From: Bacteroidota bacterium | Lineage (GTDB): Bacteria > Bacteroidota > Bacteroidia > Bacteroidales > VadinHA17 | Direction of reading: 5' to 3' | Assembly (NCBI GenBank): GCA_030593185.1 | Contig: JAUVHQ010000041.1 | Location: forward strand, 1 to 11,760 | Length of the DNA stretch: 11,760 bases | Part shown: one piece after another, positions 1 through 5,994 of the stretch | Layout: every line of letters begins with the position of its first letter | Position numbering within the stretch: the stretch's first letter is position 1 | Translations under genes and position numbers: made by a program | Notes under the pieces: model-generated | Seen by the model: the letters and a program-made list of their open reading frames with translations, nothing else | Database searches by the model: none | What the model was told of the DNA's origin: nothing

Positions 1-1302
1 GTGCCGTCATGTGTACCGGCTACAGGTTTTGAAACATCAGGTGCAACTCTGAATGCTGAAATTGTTGGTGAGCTGTTAAAAAGCGATGATTATTTATTCC
101 TGTCCGAGATGATGAACTTCCCCGGGGTAATATATGATGATACGGAGGTTTGGGGAAAGATAAGATCTGCAATAAAATTAAATAAACCCATTGATGGACA
201 TGCGCCGGGAGTTACAGGTGAAAGATTAAAGAAATATGCTAGTGCAAACATCTCTACTGATCACGAATGTGCAAATATTGATGAAGCTATTGAAAAAATT
301 GAGAATGGAATTAAAATACAGATAAGGGAAGGTAGTACAGCAAAAAACTTTAATGCTCTCTGTTCTTTAATAAAAAAGTATCCTGGAAAGGTTATGTTGT
401 GTACTGATGATTGCCATGCTGAAGATCTGGTGAAAGGACATATTAACCTGCTTATTAAAAGAGGTCTTGAGAAAGGGATCGACCTGTTTGACCTGCTGAC
501 AGCTGCTTGTGTTAACCCGGTTAAACATTACAATCTGAATATAGGATTACTGCAGACCGGAGATCCTGCCGACTTTATAATCGTAGATAATTTAAATGAT
601 TTCAATATCCTTGAAACATATATTAACGGTGTAAAAGTGTATGACAGGGGTAAGCTATTGTTTAACTATGCCGGAAGCAAACCTGTAAACAATTTCAAAA
701 GGTCTGAAATATCAATAAACGACCTTGTAGTTACAAAAAAAGGAAAGAAAATCAGGGTTATAGAATGTTTTGACGGACAGTTATTTACAGACTCAATAGT
801 TGTAAAACCGAATACCCGGAACGGGCACGTAATCCCGGATGTTGAAAATGATATATTGAAAATGGTTGTTGTAAACCGTTACAATAATTCCGAACCTGCA
901 ATTGGATTTATTCATGGCATTGGATTTAAAGATGGTGCTGTGGCTCAAAGCATTGCTCACGACAGTCATAATATTATTGCTGTAGGAACAAATGATAAAG
1001 ATCTGCTAAAAGCTATAAATACAGTAATTTCTTTAAAAGGTGGTATTGCAATTAGTGATAAAGGGAATATTTATCAACTACCCCTGGAAATTGCGGGTTT
1101 AATGTCCTCGGAAAGCGGAGAGAAAACAGCATCCGGGTATGCCGAACTTAACGAATTAGCAAAATCTCTTGGATCTTCATTCAAATCGCCCTTAATGACA
1201 CTCTCGTTTATGGCTCTTCTTGTAATTCCTGAATTAAAACTGAGCGATAAAGGTCTTTTTGATGTTAACACTTTTTCCCCGGTGTCATTGTTTGTGGACT
1301 AA
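1..1302 (+). CDS. ade: Adenine deaminase, C-terminal part (5' end outside window)
   Basis: Adenine deaminase converts adenine to hypoxanthine and ammonia in cytosolic purine salvage; it is a metal-dependent amidohydrolase. The visible 433 residues begin at the family's PSCVPAT..FETSGA segment. They include DGHAPG (residues 65-70), STDHE (85-89) and the metal-ligand-type CTDDCH (134-139), then NPVKHY and GDPADFIIVD, which lead into the beta-sandwich. The adenine-deaminase-specific C-terminal domain follows, with SIAHDSHN (317-324), KGG (346-348) and a family-like ending around 401-422. Family members are usually about 540-600 residues, so roughly 110-150 N-terminal residues, including the first HxH metal motif, lie left of the window. 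The GTG at base 1 is an internal codon, not a start. The gene ends in TAA 101 bp before uvrC on the same strand. No frameshift is seen. The identification is firm; the choice of ade over other amidohydrolases rests on the C-terminal domain. Confidence 0.93.
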   Translation: MPSCVPATGFETSGATLNAEIVGELLKSDDYLFLSEMMNFPGVIYDDTEVWGKIRSAIKLNKPIDGHAPGVTGERLKKYASANISTDHECANIDEAIEKIENGIKIQIREGSTAKNFNALCSLIKKYPGKVMLCTDDCHAEDLVKGHINLLIKRGLEKGIDLFDLLTAACVNPVKHYNLNIGLLQTGDPADFIIVDNLNDFNILETYINGVKVYDRGKLLFNYAGSKPVNNFKRSEISINDLVVTKKGKKIRVIECFDGQLFTDSIVVKPNTRNGHVIPDVENDILKMVVVNRYNNSEPAIGFIHGIGFKDGAVAQSIAHDSHNIIAVGTNDKDLLKAINTVISLKGGIAISDKGNIYQLPLEIAGLMSSESGEKTASGYAELNELAKSLGSSFKSPLMTLSFMALLVIPELKLSDKGLFDVNTFSPVSLFVD

Positions 1303-1328
1303 GAAGAGATCAAAAGTCGAATAGTCAC

Positions 1329-1353
1329 CTCATTACCTCATTACCTCTATTAC
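1329..1353. repeat. Degenerate octamer array, CTCATTAC x2 plus a variant
   Basis: In the 101-bp gap between ade and uvrC, CTCATTAC occurs at 1329-1336 and 1337-1344, followed by the 9-bp variant CTCTATTAC at 1345-1353. A pyrimidine-rich ATCATCACTTCTTCTTCC tail runs on from it. A related array (CTCATTCA, CTCATTTA, CTCATTTT) lies at 4664-4687. It looks like slippage-prone simple sequence and has no evident coding potential. Confidence 0.7.
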
Positions 1354-1403
1354 ATCATCACTTCTTCTTCCGTAAATCACATAAAATTTGCTAAATTTCG
1401 GGA

Positions 1404-3251
1404 ATGGACAAACCTGTACATATACCCGGTTATATTAAATCCATACTATCAGTAATGCCCGGCAAGCCCGGTGTATACCAGTATTTTGATAATAATGGCA
1501 GTTTGATATATGTAGGGAAGGCAAAAAATCTAAAAAAGCGGGTTTCTTCATATTTTACTGGGAGAAACTATGGTAAAACGAAGATCCTGGTCAGTAAAAT
1601 TGCTGAAATAAAACATATTGTTGTTGATTGTGAAGCAGATGCATTATTGCTTGAAAACAACCTGATTAAAAAGCATCAACCCAGGTATAACATAATGTTA
1701 AAAGACGATAAGACTTTCCCCTGGATATGTATTAAAAATGAGCCTTTTCCAAGGGTTTTTTCTACAAGGAATATTATTCATGACGGATCAGATTATTTTG
1801 GTCCGTATACCTCAGGCACTATGGTGAAAACATTGCTTGAGCTATTAAAAAAGTTGTATCCGCTCAGAACATGTTCCTATAAACTTAATCAGGAAAACAT
1901 TACAAAAGGAAAAATAAAAATTTGTCTTGAATATCACCTGGGAAATTGCAAAGCTCCCTGCGAAGGTCTGCAGAGTGAAGAAGATTATGAAAAATTGATT
2001 AAACAAGTGAAAAATATTCTGAAGGGAAATATTCAGGAAGTTATTAGATACCTGAAGAAGTTAATGGATGAATTTGCGACCGGATTAAAATATGAAAAGG
2101 CAGCTATTATCAAAGAAAAAATAAAAACACTTGAGAAATACCGGAGCCGTTCAACCATTGTTAGTTTACGCATCAAAGATGTGGATGTTTTTTCAATAAT
2201 TGATGACAAGAAGCGTGCGTATGTTAATTATTTAAAGGTGATAAAAGGAGCAGTAATTCAGTCACATACGGTAGAAGTCAGGAAAAAACTTGATGAGACA
2301 AAAGAAGAAATATTACCGATTGTTTTTATTGATATAAGAAGACGGTTTTCGAGTAAAGCAAAAGAAATAATTCTGCCATTTATCCCGGAGATTGAACTTA
2401 AAGAGGTAAATGTTACTGTTCCTCAAAGAGGTGATAAGAAGAAATTGCTGGATCTTTCAAAAAGAAATGCATGGTATTATCGCAGAGGGATTCAAAAACT
2501 TTTGGAAGGAAGCAAAAAATCAGTACGCCTGGAAAAGAAACTGGAACAAGTACAAAAAGACCTGAGAATAATGAAATTGCCAACACATATAGAATGTTTT
2601 GATAATTCAAATATTCAGGGAACAAATCCTGTAGCAGCTTGTGTAGTTTTTATTAATGGAAAACCTCTAAAACGGGAATACAGGCATTATAATATTAAGA
2701 CTGTGCAGGGGGCAAATGATTATGCTTCAATGGGTGAGGTGGTATATCGAAGATACAGCAGATTATTAAACGAAAATAAATCATTGCCTCAATTGGTTAT
2801 AATTGATGGAGGGAAAGGTCAGTTAAATGCAGCAGTTGAAAGTCTGGACAAACTCAATATTCGTAATAAACTTACAATAATTGGAATAGCAAAAAGACTG
2901 GAAGAGATATTTTTTCCATCTGATCCGGTTCCTCTCTATCTTAACAAAAATTCTTATTCGTTAAAAATTATACAAAATCTGCGAAACGAAGCACACCGGT
3001 TTGGGATCTCATTTCACCGGCAAAAACGGTCAAATAAATTTTTAGGATCAGAAATTGATCTGATAAAAGGAATTGGTCCGGAGACTTTAAGAAAACTTCT
3101 CGGAAAATTTAAAAGCGTTGAACGGATAAAAAAAGCCAATAGTGAAGAACTGGAAAAACTTATTGGTAAGGCAAAAACAAATATTTTACTCAAATATTTC
3201 AAAAATCATCCTGGATCGGGAAAAAACGAAACAAAGCAGCACATTACGTAA
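1404..3251 (+). CDS. uvrC: UvrABC excinuclease subunit C
   Basis: UvrC makes both incisions around a lesion in nucleotide excision repair, after UvrA and UvrB have loaded. The 615 residues match the usual length. The N-terminal GIY-YIG nuclease (about 15-100), which makes the 3' cut, shows GVY (23-25), YVG (36-38) and catalytic Glu84 in LLLENNLIKKHQPRYN. Four cysteines, C157, C174, C182 and C186, sit where the family carries a recently described Fe-S or metal site. A UVR helical hairpin that contacts UvrB spans about 207-247. The RNase H-like 5'-incision domain has D400 (ECFDNSNIQG), D468 (IIDGGKGQL) and H531 (NEAHRFGI). Tandem helix-hairpin-helix DNA-binding motifs follow at about 549-600. 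The ATG at 1404 fits the family N-terminus; the sequence before it is A/T-rich with no Shine-Dalgarno, as is usual in Bacteroidota. No defect is visible. Confidence 0.97.
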   Translation: MDKPVHIPGYIKSILSVMPGKPGVYQYFDNNGSLIYVGKAKNLKKRVSSYFTGRNYGKTKILVSKIAEIKHIVVDCEADALLLENNLIKKHQPRYNIMLKDDKTFPWICIKNEPFPRVFSTRNIIHDGSDYFGPYTSGTMVKTLLELLKKLYPLRTCSYKLNQENITKGKIKICLEYHLGNCKAPCEGLQSEEDYEKLIKQVKNILKGNIQEVIRYLKKLMDEFATGLKYEKAAIIKEKIKTLEKYRSRSTIVSLRIKDVDVFSIIDDKKRAYVNYLKVIKGAVIQSHTVEVRKKLDETKEEILPIVFIDIRRRFSSKAKEIILPFIPEIELKEVNVTVPQRGDKKKLLDLSKRNAWYYRRGIQKLLEGSKKSVRLEKKLEQVQKDLRIMKLPTHIECFDNSNIQGTNPVAACVVFINGKPLKREYRHYNIKTVQGANDYASMGEVVYRRYSRLLNENKSLPQLVIIDGGKGQLNAAVESLDKLNIRNKLTIIGIAKRLEEIFFPSDPVPLYLNKNSYSLKIIQNLRNEAHRFGISFHRQKRSNKFLGSEIDLIKGIGPETLRKLLGKFKSVERIKKANSEELEKLIGKAKTNILLKYFKNHPGSGKNETKQHIT

Positions 3252-3258
3252 TGCGCTG
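3237..3258. other. Imperfect palindrome spanning the uvrC stop codon
   Basis: CATTACGTAATG (3242-3253) is a perfect 12-bp palindrome that contains the uvrC TAA (3249-3251). It extends outward through one A-C mismatch to CAGC (3237-3240) and GCTG (3255-3258), giving 22 bp. As RNA it would fold into a hairpin at the mRNA 3' end, but no T-tract follows, so a canonical intrinsic terminator is not supported. It may stabilise the mRNA 3' end, help termination, or be chance. Confidence 0.5.
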
Positions 3259-3417
3259 ATATTCAATTTGCAATGTTGTATTTGGTGTATTTTAAGCTTA
3301 TTTCCTTGTAATATTTTATTATTCTTTTCTAATACCCTATGAAATTGCGAAGCAAACTGCCAAAAACAACCAGAATACCAAATAAATGGACTATCATAAG
3401 CTTTACGAAAAGTTGGG

Positions 3418-3447
3418 AGAGATTGCTTCACTTCGTTCGCAATGATC
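3418..3447. repeat. REP-like microelement with ATTGC/GCAAT arms
   Basis: Inside the 270-bp convergent gap between uvrC and the prenyl synthase, GAGATTGCTTCACTTCGTTC is followed by GCAATGATC. The arms ATTGC (3422-3426) and GCAAT (3439-3443) enclose TTCACTTCGTTC. Read on the minus strand it encodes IANEVKQS, a peptide string that I recall recurring in spurious ORFs of many genomes that carry this dispersed intergenic element. The rest of the gap is AT-rich, with a degenerate TTAACTTTTAACTAATAACT stretch near 3459-3478 and no gene that I can support. Confidence 0.55.
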
Positions 3448-3521
3448 AAGTACATTTCTTAACTTTTAACTAATAACTTGAGGGAATAAATAAGCAAGTA
3501 TGGTGTGGGTGTTTGTTACAT

Positions 3522-4496
3522 CTACTTAACTCTGTCGGTAGTGTACAAGGCAAGTTTTTGTAAAGATAATCTTGCCTCGCTTTCAGGAAATTCGTCTAAA
3601 ATATCAAGCGCTTTGTTTTTATATTCATTCATTTTTTGTACGGAGTATTCAATACCACCGGTTTCTTTAACAAAACGAATTACATCCCTTACTTTTTGTG
3701 AATTCTTATTATGATGTTTAATAAGACGCAGAATAGATATTTTTTGACCAAACCCGGCATTTTCAAGGGCATAAATCAATGGGAGAGTAAGTTTTTTTTC
3801 TTTTATGTCATTCCCGGTTGGTTTACCTAAAGGTCCCTTTTTCTCATAATCAAACAGATCATCCTTTATCTGAAATGCAATGCCTATATATTCTCCAAAT
3901 TGCTTCATTTTACTGATAGTATCAGGAGCATCTGTAACAGATTTGGTACCGGAAGCACAACAGGCAGCAATAAGAGCAGCTGTTTTTTTTCGGATCACTT
4001 CAAAATATTCATCTTCTGAAATATTAAGCTTCCTTGATTTTTGTATCTGCAATAATTCACCCTCACTCATTTCTTTAACTGCCCCGGAAACAATTTCAAG
4101 TAGTTCATATTCTTTGTTTTCCACGGCAAGAAGTAACCCTTTAGCTAAAAGATAATCACCAAGCAAAACAGCAATTTTTGATTTCCATAGGGCATTTACT
4201 GAAAAAAATCCTCTCCTTTCAAATGATTCATCCACCACATCATCATGCACGAGTGTTGCAGTATGAAGAAGTTCAATAAGAGCTGCCGCAGTAAAACTGG
4301 ATTCATTTATATCGCCTGATAATTTAGCTGAAAGAAAAACAAACATTGGCCTCATTTGTTTACCCTTCCTCCTGAGAATATATCTGGTGATAACATTAAG
4401 GAGGGACACCTTGCTTTTCATAATTGTATTGAAGTAACCGGTGAACCGCTTCATTTCTGTTTCTATGGGCGTTCTTATTTCCTTAACTACAGACAT
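3522..4496 (-). CDS. Long-chain trans-polyprenyl diphosphate synthase
   Basis: This cytosolic isoprenoid chain-elongation enzyme adds isopentenyl diphosphate to an allylic primer; in Bacteroidota the likely product is the menaquinone side chain. The 324 residues show GKQMRP (45-50, IPP binding), the first aspartate-rich motif DDVVD (85-89), the second DDLFD (212-216) and KPTGNDIKEKKLTLP (225-239). The residue five places before the first motif is Ala80. Short-chain (FPP/GPP) enzymes usually have a bulky aromatic there, so a long product (C35-C50, ispB/hepT-like) is inferred, with exact length unknown. It is transcribed toward uvrC and away from arsR. The ATG at 4496 is the only reasonable start, and the sequence upstream is A/T-rich without a ribosome site. 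The family is certain; the product length is inference. Confidence 0.93.
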   Translation of the reverse strand: MSVVKEIRTPIETEMKRFTGYFNTIMKSKVSLLNVITRYILRRKGKQMRPMFVFLSAKLSGDINESSFTAAALIELLHTATLVHDDVVDESFERRGFFSVNALWKSKIAVLLGDYLLAKGLLLAVENKEYELLEIVSGAVKEMSEGELLQIQKSRKLNISEDEYFEVIRKKTAALIAACCASGTKSVTDAPDTISKMKQFGEYIGIAFQIKDDLFDYEKKGPLGKPTGNDIKEKKLTLPLIYALENAGFGQKISILRLIKHHNKNSQKVRDVIRFVKETGGIEYSVQKMNEYKNKALDILDEFPESEARLSLQKLALYTTDRVK

Positions 4497-4663
4497 ACAA
4501 ATGTTTATGATATAATACCTGACGGCATAAACCTATTTATAGATAAAACAAAAGGCGAAAATAACAAGTATCAAAAGGTAAATAAATTTAATTTGCTCAA
4601 AGATAGAAAAATATATCTTAGTCGTTTTGAGTTAATATTTTAATGTCTTATTTGCTTCCTCTT

Positions 4664-4687
4664 CTCATTCACTCATTTACTCATTTT
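4664..4687. repeat. Degenerate octamer array, CTCATTNN x3
   Basis: Three tandem 8-bp units occur: CTCATTCA (4664-4671), CTCATTTA (4672-4679) and CTCATTTT (4680-4687), preceded by the pyrimidine run TTCCTCTT. The first six bases and the 8-bp period match the array after ade (1329-1353), though the two loci are over 3 kb apart and next to unrelated genes. Confidence 0.65.
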
Positions 4688-4780
4688 CGCATTTTTTATG
4701 ATAAACTAATTCTAAATGATATCAGATAAACCGGGGATTCTCCTAAGAATCATAAATATGCTAACTCTCGTTGTTTTAGA

Positions 4781-4806
4781 ATTAACATATGCATATATTT
4801 GTTAAT
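4781..4806. other. Imperfect AT-rich palindrome
   Basis: The arms ATTAACA (4781-4787) and TGTTAAT (4800-4806) pair perfectly, and the interior (TATGCATATATT) is nearly self-complementary. It could be a protein-binding site in the divergent region or simply an AT-rich coincidence. It lies about 230-250 bp from arsR and 285 bp from the prenyl synthase start, so no gene assignment is made. Confidence 0.35.
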
Positions 4807-4836
4807 CCTAGATATGTAAATATATAGAAATTATGA

Positions 4837-4920
4837 AACTTCCATGTTTTATTAATGCACAAATAAAAATGATTAAATAACGGTTGCGCAACAGTATCCG
4901 GATTTTTTCACATGGAAGTT
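4837..4920. repeat. 84-bp segment bounded by perfect 11-bp inverted repeats
   Basis: AACTTCCATGT (4837-4847) and ACATGGAAGTT (4910-4920) are exact reverse complements enclosing 62 bp. The interior holds the 10-bp palindrome GTTGCGCAAC (4883-4892) and ATCCGGAT followed by a run of T (4896-4908). The layout fits a stem-loop RNA or a very small inverted-repeat element. I see no target-site duplication next to the arms, so an element insertion is not demonstrated. Confidence 0.5.
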
Positions 4921-4999
4921 CACGAGCGGGTTTGCGCCATGGGTTTTTGTGGGAGCGAGTAACAAATACCACAGAACTTGTAAAAAGATAGAAAATATA

Positions 5000-5014
5000 A
5001 GTAACCTTGTTACT
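5000..5014. promoter_or_regulatory. Candidate ArsR-family operator
   Basis: AGTAAC CTT GTTACT is a perfect 6-3-6 inverted repeat whose right end lies 20 bp before the arsR start codon, where an autorepressor would occlude the promoter. A TAGATTTA sequence at 5022-5029 matches the Bacteroidota -7 box except at the last base, but no -33 element is properly spaced. An extra AGTAAC half-site occurs 42 bp upstream (4958-4963) and another before queD (5346-5351). The symmetry is seen directly; the regulatory role is inferred from position. Confidence 0.45.
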
Positions 5015-5034
5015 AACATAATAGATTTAAACGT

Positions 5035-5331
5035 ATGAAAATAAAAGATTTATCCTCTGAACAGCTTGAAAGAGCAGCTAATATGTTAAAAGCAATTGCC
5101 CATCCGATGAGAATAGCAATTCTAAATTATCTGGATGACAGAAAGAAACTTAATGTTACAGAGATTCACGAACTGCTTAATATTGAACAATCTACAACTT
5201 CTCATCATTTGGGTATTCTAAAAGATAAAGGAGTCTTGTCATCCCAGCGACAAGGCAAATACACCTATTATTACCTGAAGTACGATAATATTGCAAATAT
5301 TATAGAATGCGTAAATAAATGTTCCGGGTGA
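5035..5331 (+). CDS. ArsR/SmtB-family winged-helix transcriptional regulator
   Basis: This is a 98-residue dimeric DNA-binding regulator. The family signature is clear: LKAIAHPMRIAILNYL (18-33), then the helix-turn-helix VTEIHELLNIEQSTTSHHLGILKDKG (41-66) and the wing LSSQRQGKYTYYYL (68-81). The classical metal motif ELCVCDL of arsenic/cadmium sensors is absent; the equivalent stretch is VTEIHELL. The only cysteines are C92 and C96 (ECVNKC) in the last helix, a CxxxC pair that could act as a thiol switch or C-terminal metal site; this is inference. A candidate operator lies at 5000-5014. The queD-like gene starts 34 bp downstream with no terminator between, so co-transcription is likely. The ligand cannot be told from the sequence, so no gene symbol is given. 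Confidence 0.9.
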   Translation: MKIKDLSSEQLERAANMLKAIAHPMRIAILNYLDDRKKLNVTEIHELLNIEQSTTSHHLGILKDKGVLSSQRQGKYTYYYLKYDNIANIIECVNKCSG

Positions 5332-5365
5332 AGAATATTCAATCAAGTAACTACACTGAAAAATT

Positions 5366-5815
5366 ATGGTTATAGTACGTGTTACAAAGGAATTCCATTT
5401 TGAAATGGCTCATGCCTTGTGGAATTATGACGGACCATGCAGAAACATTCACGGGCATTCATACAAATTACTGGTAACCGTAAAGGGAGAGCCGTTAAAT
5501 GACCCGGGTAAACCCAAGCATGGAATGATAATTGACTTTGGTGATCTGAAAAAGATTGTAAAAAGCACAATTATAAACAGGTTTGATCATACAGTTGTTG
5601 TTAATAAACAAGCACCATATGAAATGTTACAGAAAATGGGGCAAATGTTTGAAAAATATGAGGTAATGGATTTCCAACCAACCTGTGAGAAACTTGTTAT
5701 ATATTTTGCTGATAAAATTAAAGAGAAATTACCTGAAAGCACACAGCTTCAGAGACTTAGATTGTATGAAACGACAACATCTTTTGCAGAATGGTATGAA
5801 GAGGATAATGAGTAA
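5366..5815 (+). CDS. queD: 6-carboxytetrahydropterin synthase / 6-pyruvoyl-tetrahydropterin synthase family
   Basis: QueD converts dihydroneopterin triphosphate to 6-carboxy-5,6,7,8-tetrahydropterin, the second step toward queuosine; the fold is a zinc-dependent T-fold. The 149-residue protein has the zinc histidines H16 (FEMAHAL) and H29/H31 (NIHGHSY), catalytic-type C25 just before them, MIIDFGDLK (54-62), the D74-H75 pair in RFDHT, PTCEKL (105-110) and the pterin-anchoring E135 in LYETTTS. It is longer than E. coli QueD (about 120) because of extra sequence near 78-103, a length I recall as common in Bacteroidota. It follows arsR by 34 bp, suggesting an arsR-queD operon. Strict QueD versus PTPS-like activity cannot be settled here, but the Cys followed by HGH arrangement favours QueD. 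Confidence 0.9.
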   Translation: MVIVRVTKEFHFEMAHALWNYDGPCRNIHGHSYKLLVTVKGEPLNDPGKPKHGMIIDFGDLKKIVKSTIINRFDHTVVVNKQAPYEMLQKMGQMFEKYEVMDFQPTCEKLVIYFADKIKEKLPESTQLQRLRLYETTTSFAEWYEEDNE

Positions 5816-5900
5816 AGGCAAAAGGCAAAAGGCAGAAGGGAAGAAAGAAGAAGTAAGTAGTAAATAGTATGTAGTAAAAAGGAAGAGGAAGAAAGAGAGA
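5813..5900 (+). repeat. Purine-rich tract with GGCAAAA heptamer repeats
   Basis: Starting at the queD stop codon, the + strand is almost purely purine: I count 12 pyrimidines in 88 bases. It opens with tandem GGCAAAA (5817-5823, 5824-5830) and GGCAGAA (5831-5837), passes through AG-rich sequence and imperfect TAGTA repeats (about 5850-5875), and ends in GGAAGAGGAAGAAAGAGAGA. Such a tract can slip and may adopt a triplex-prone conformation. No gene is supported in the spacer before polA. Confidence 0.6.
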
Positions 5901-5904
5901 TTCC

Positions 5905-5920
5905 CTCATCACCATATCAC
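5905..5920. repeat. Two degenerate octamers, CTCATCAC CATATCAC
   Basis: In the spacer before polA, CTCATCAC (5905-5912) is followed directly by CATATCAC (5913-5920). It resembles the CTCATTAC arrays at 1329 and 4664 but is more degenerate. Taken alone it could be chance; the similarity of unit and period is why it is listed. Confidence 0.35.
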
Positions 5921-5994
5921 TTTACAGCAACAATGCATAACAATACGTACTACGAAAACCAGAAAAAACCAAAAACAAAAAATAAATTCTTACA

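Larger units (their letters stand above)
4497..5034. other. Gene-free divergent intergenic region (538 bp)
   Basis: I see no convincing gene between the prenyl synthase (-) and arsR (+). From left to right it holds the 5' leader of the prenyl synthase; a CTCATT octamer array (4664-4687); a 6-bp stem with a 4-nt loop (GATTCT CCTA AGAATC, 4736-4751); an AT-rich imperfect palindrome (4781-4806); a segment bounded by 11-bp inverted repeats (4837-4920) that contains the palindrome GTTGCGCAAC (4883-4892); a patch of locally higher G+C content from about 4881 to 4960; and the candidate arsR operator (5000-5014). A 15-codon ORF at 4833-4880 has no support. The higher-G+C patch contrasts with its surroundings and could be an old element insertion or a structured RNA. 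Confidence 0.6.

Noticed and set aside
1..3. GTG at the first base as the start codon of ade
   Set aside because: The protein begins mid-family at the PSCVPAT segment and lacks the first metal-binding motif; the gene clearly continues to the left of the window.
1392..1399. TAAATTTC as a -7 box for uvrC
   Set aside because: One mismatch, no -33 element, and it would start transcription almost at the ATG; too weak to list.
3186..3455. 89-codon minus-strand ORF in the uvrC/prenyl synthase gap
   Set aside because: It overlaps the uvrC end, reads through a REP-like microelement and has no family-like composition; it is a spurious frame.
4528..4535. TAGGTTTA (minus strand) as a -7 box for the prenyl synthase
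   Set aside because: The last base deviates, and the nearest TTTTG lies only 13 bp upstream, shorter than the usual spacing.
4356..4643. 95-codon plus-strand ORF antisense to the prenyl synthase start
   Set aside because: It is mostly the complement of a firmly identified gene and its remaining part is low-complexity.
4833..4880. 15-codon ORF (MKLPCFINAQIKMIK) as a leader peptide
   Set aside because: No ribosome site, no attenuator-like codon run, and it simply overlaps an inverted-repeat arm; chance is enough to explain it.
4881..5034. preQ1 riboswitch upstream of arsR-queD
   Set aside because: I could not find the preQ1 aptamer pattern (short G/C-rich stem followed by an A-rich tail pairing into its loop) in this region.
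1329..5920. CRISPR-like array
   Set aside because: The repeats are 7-8 bp, directly tandem and degenerate, with no spacers and no cas genes nearby.
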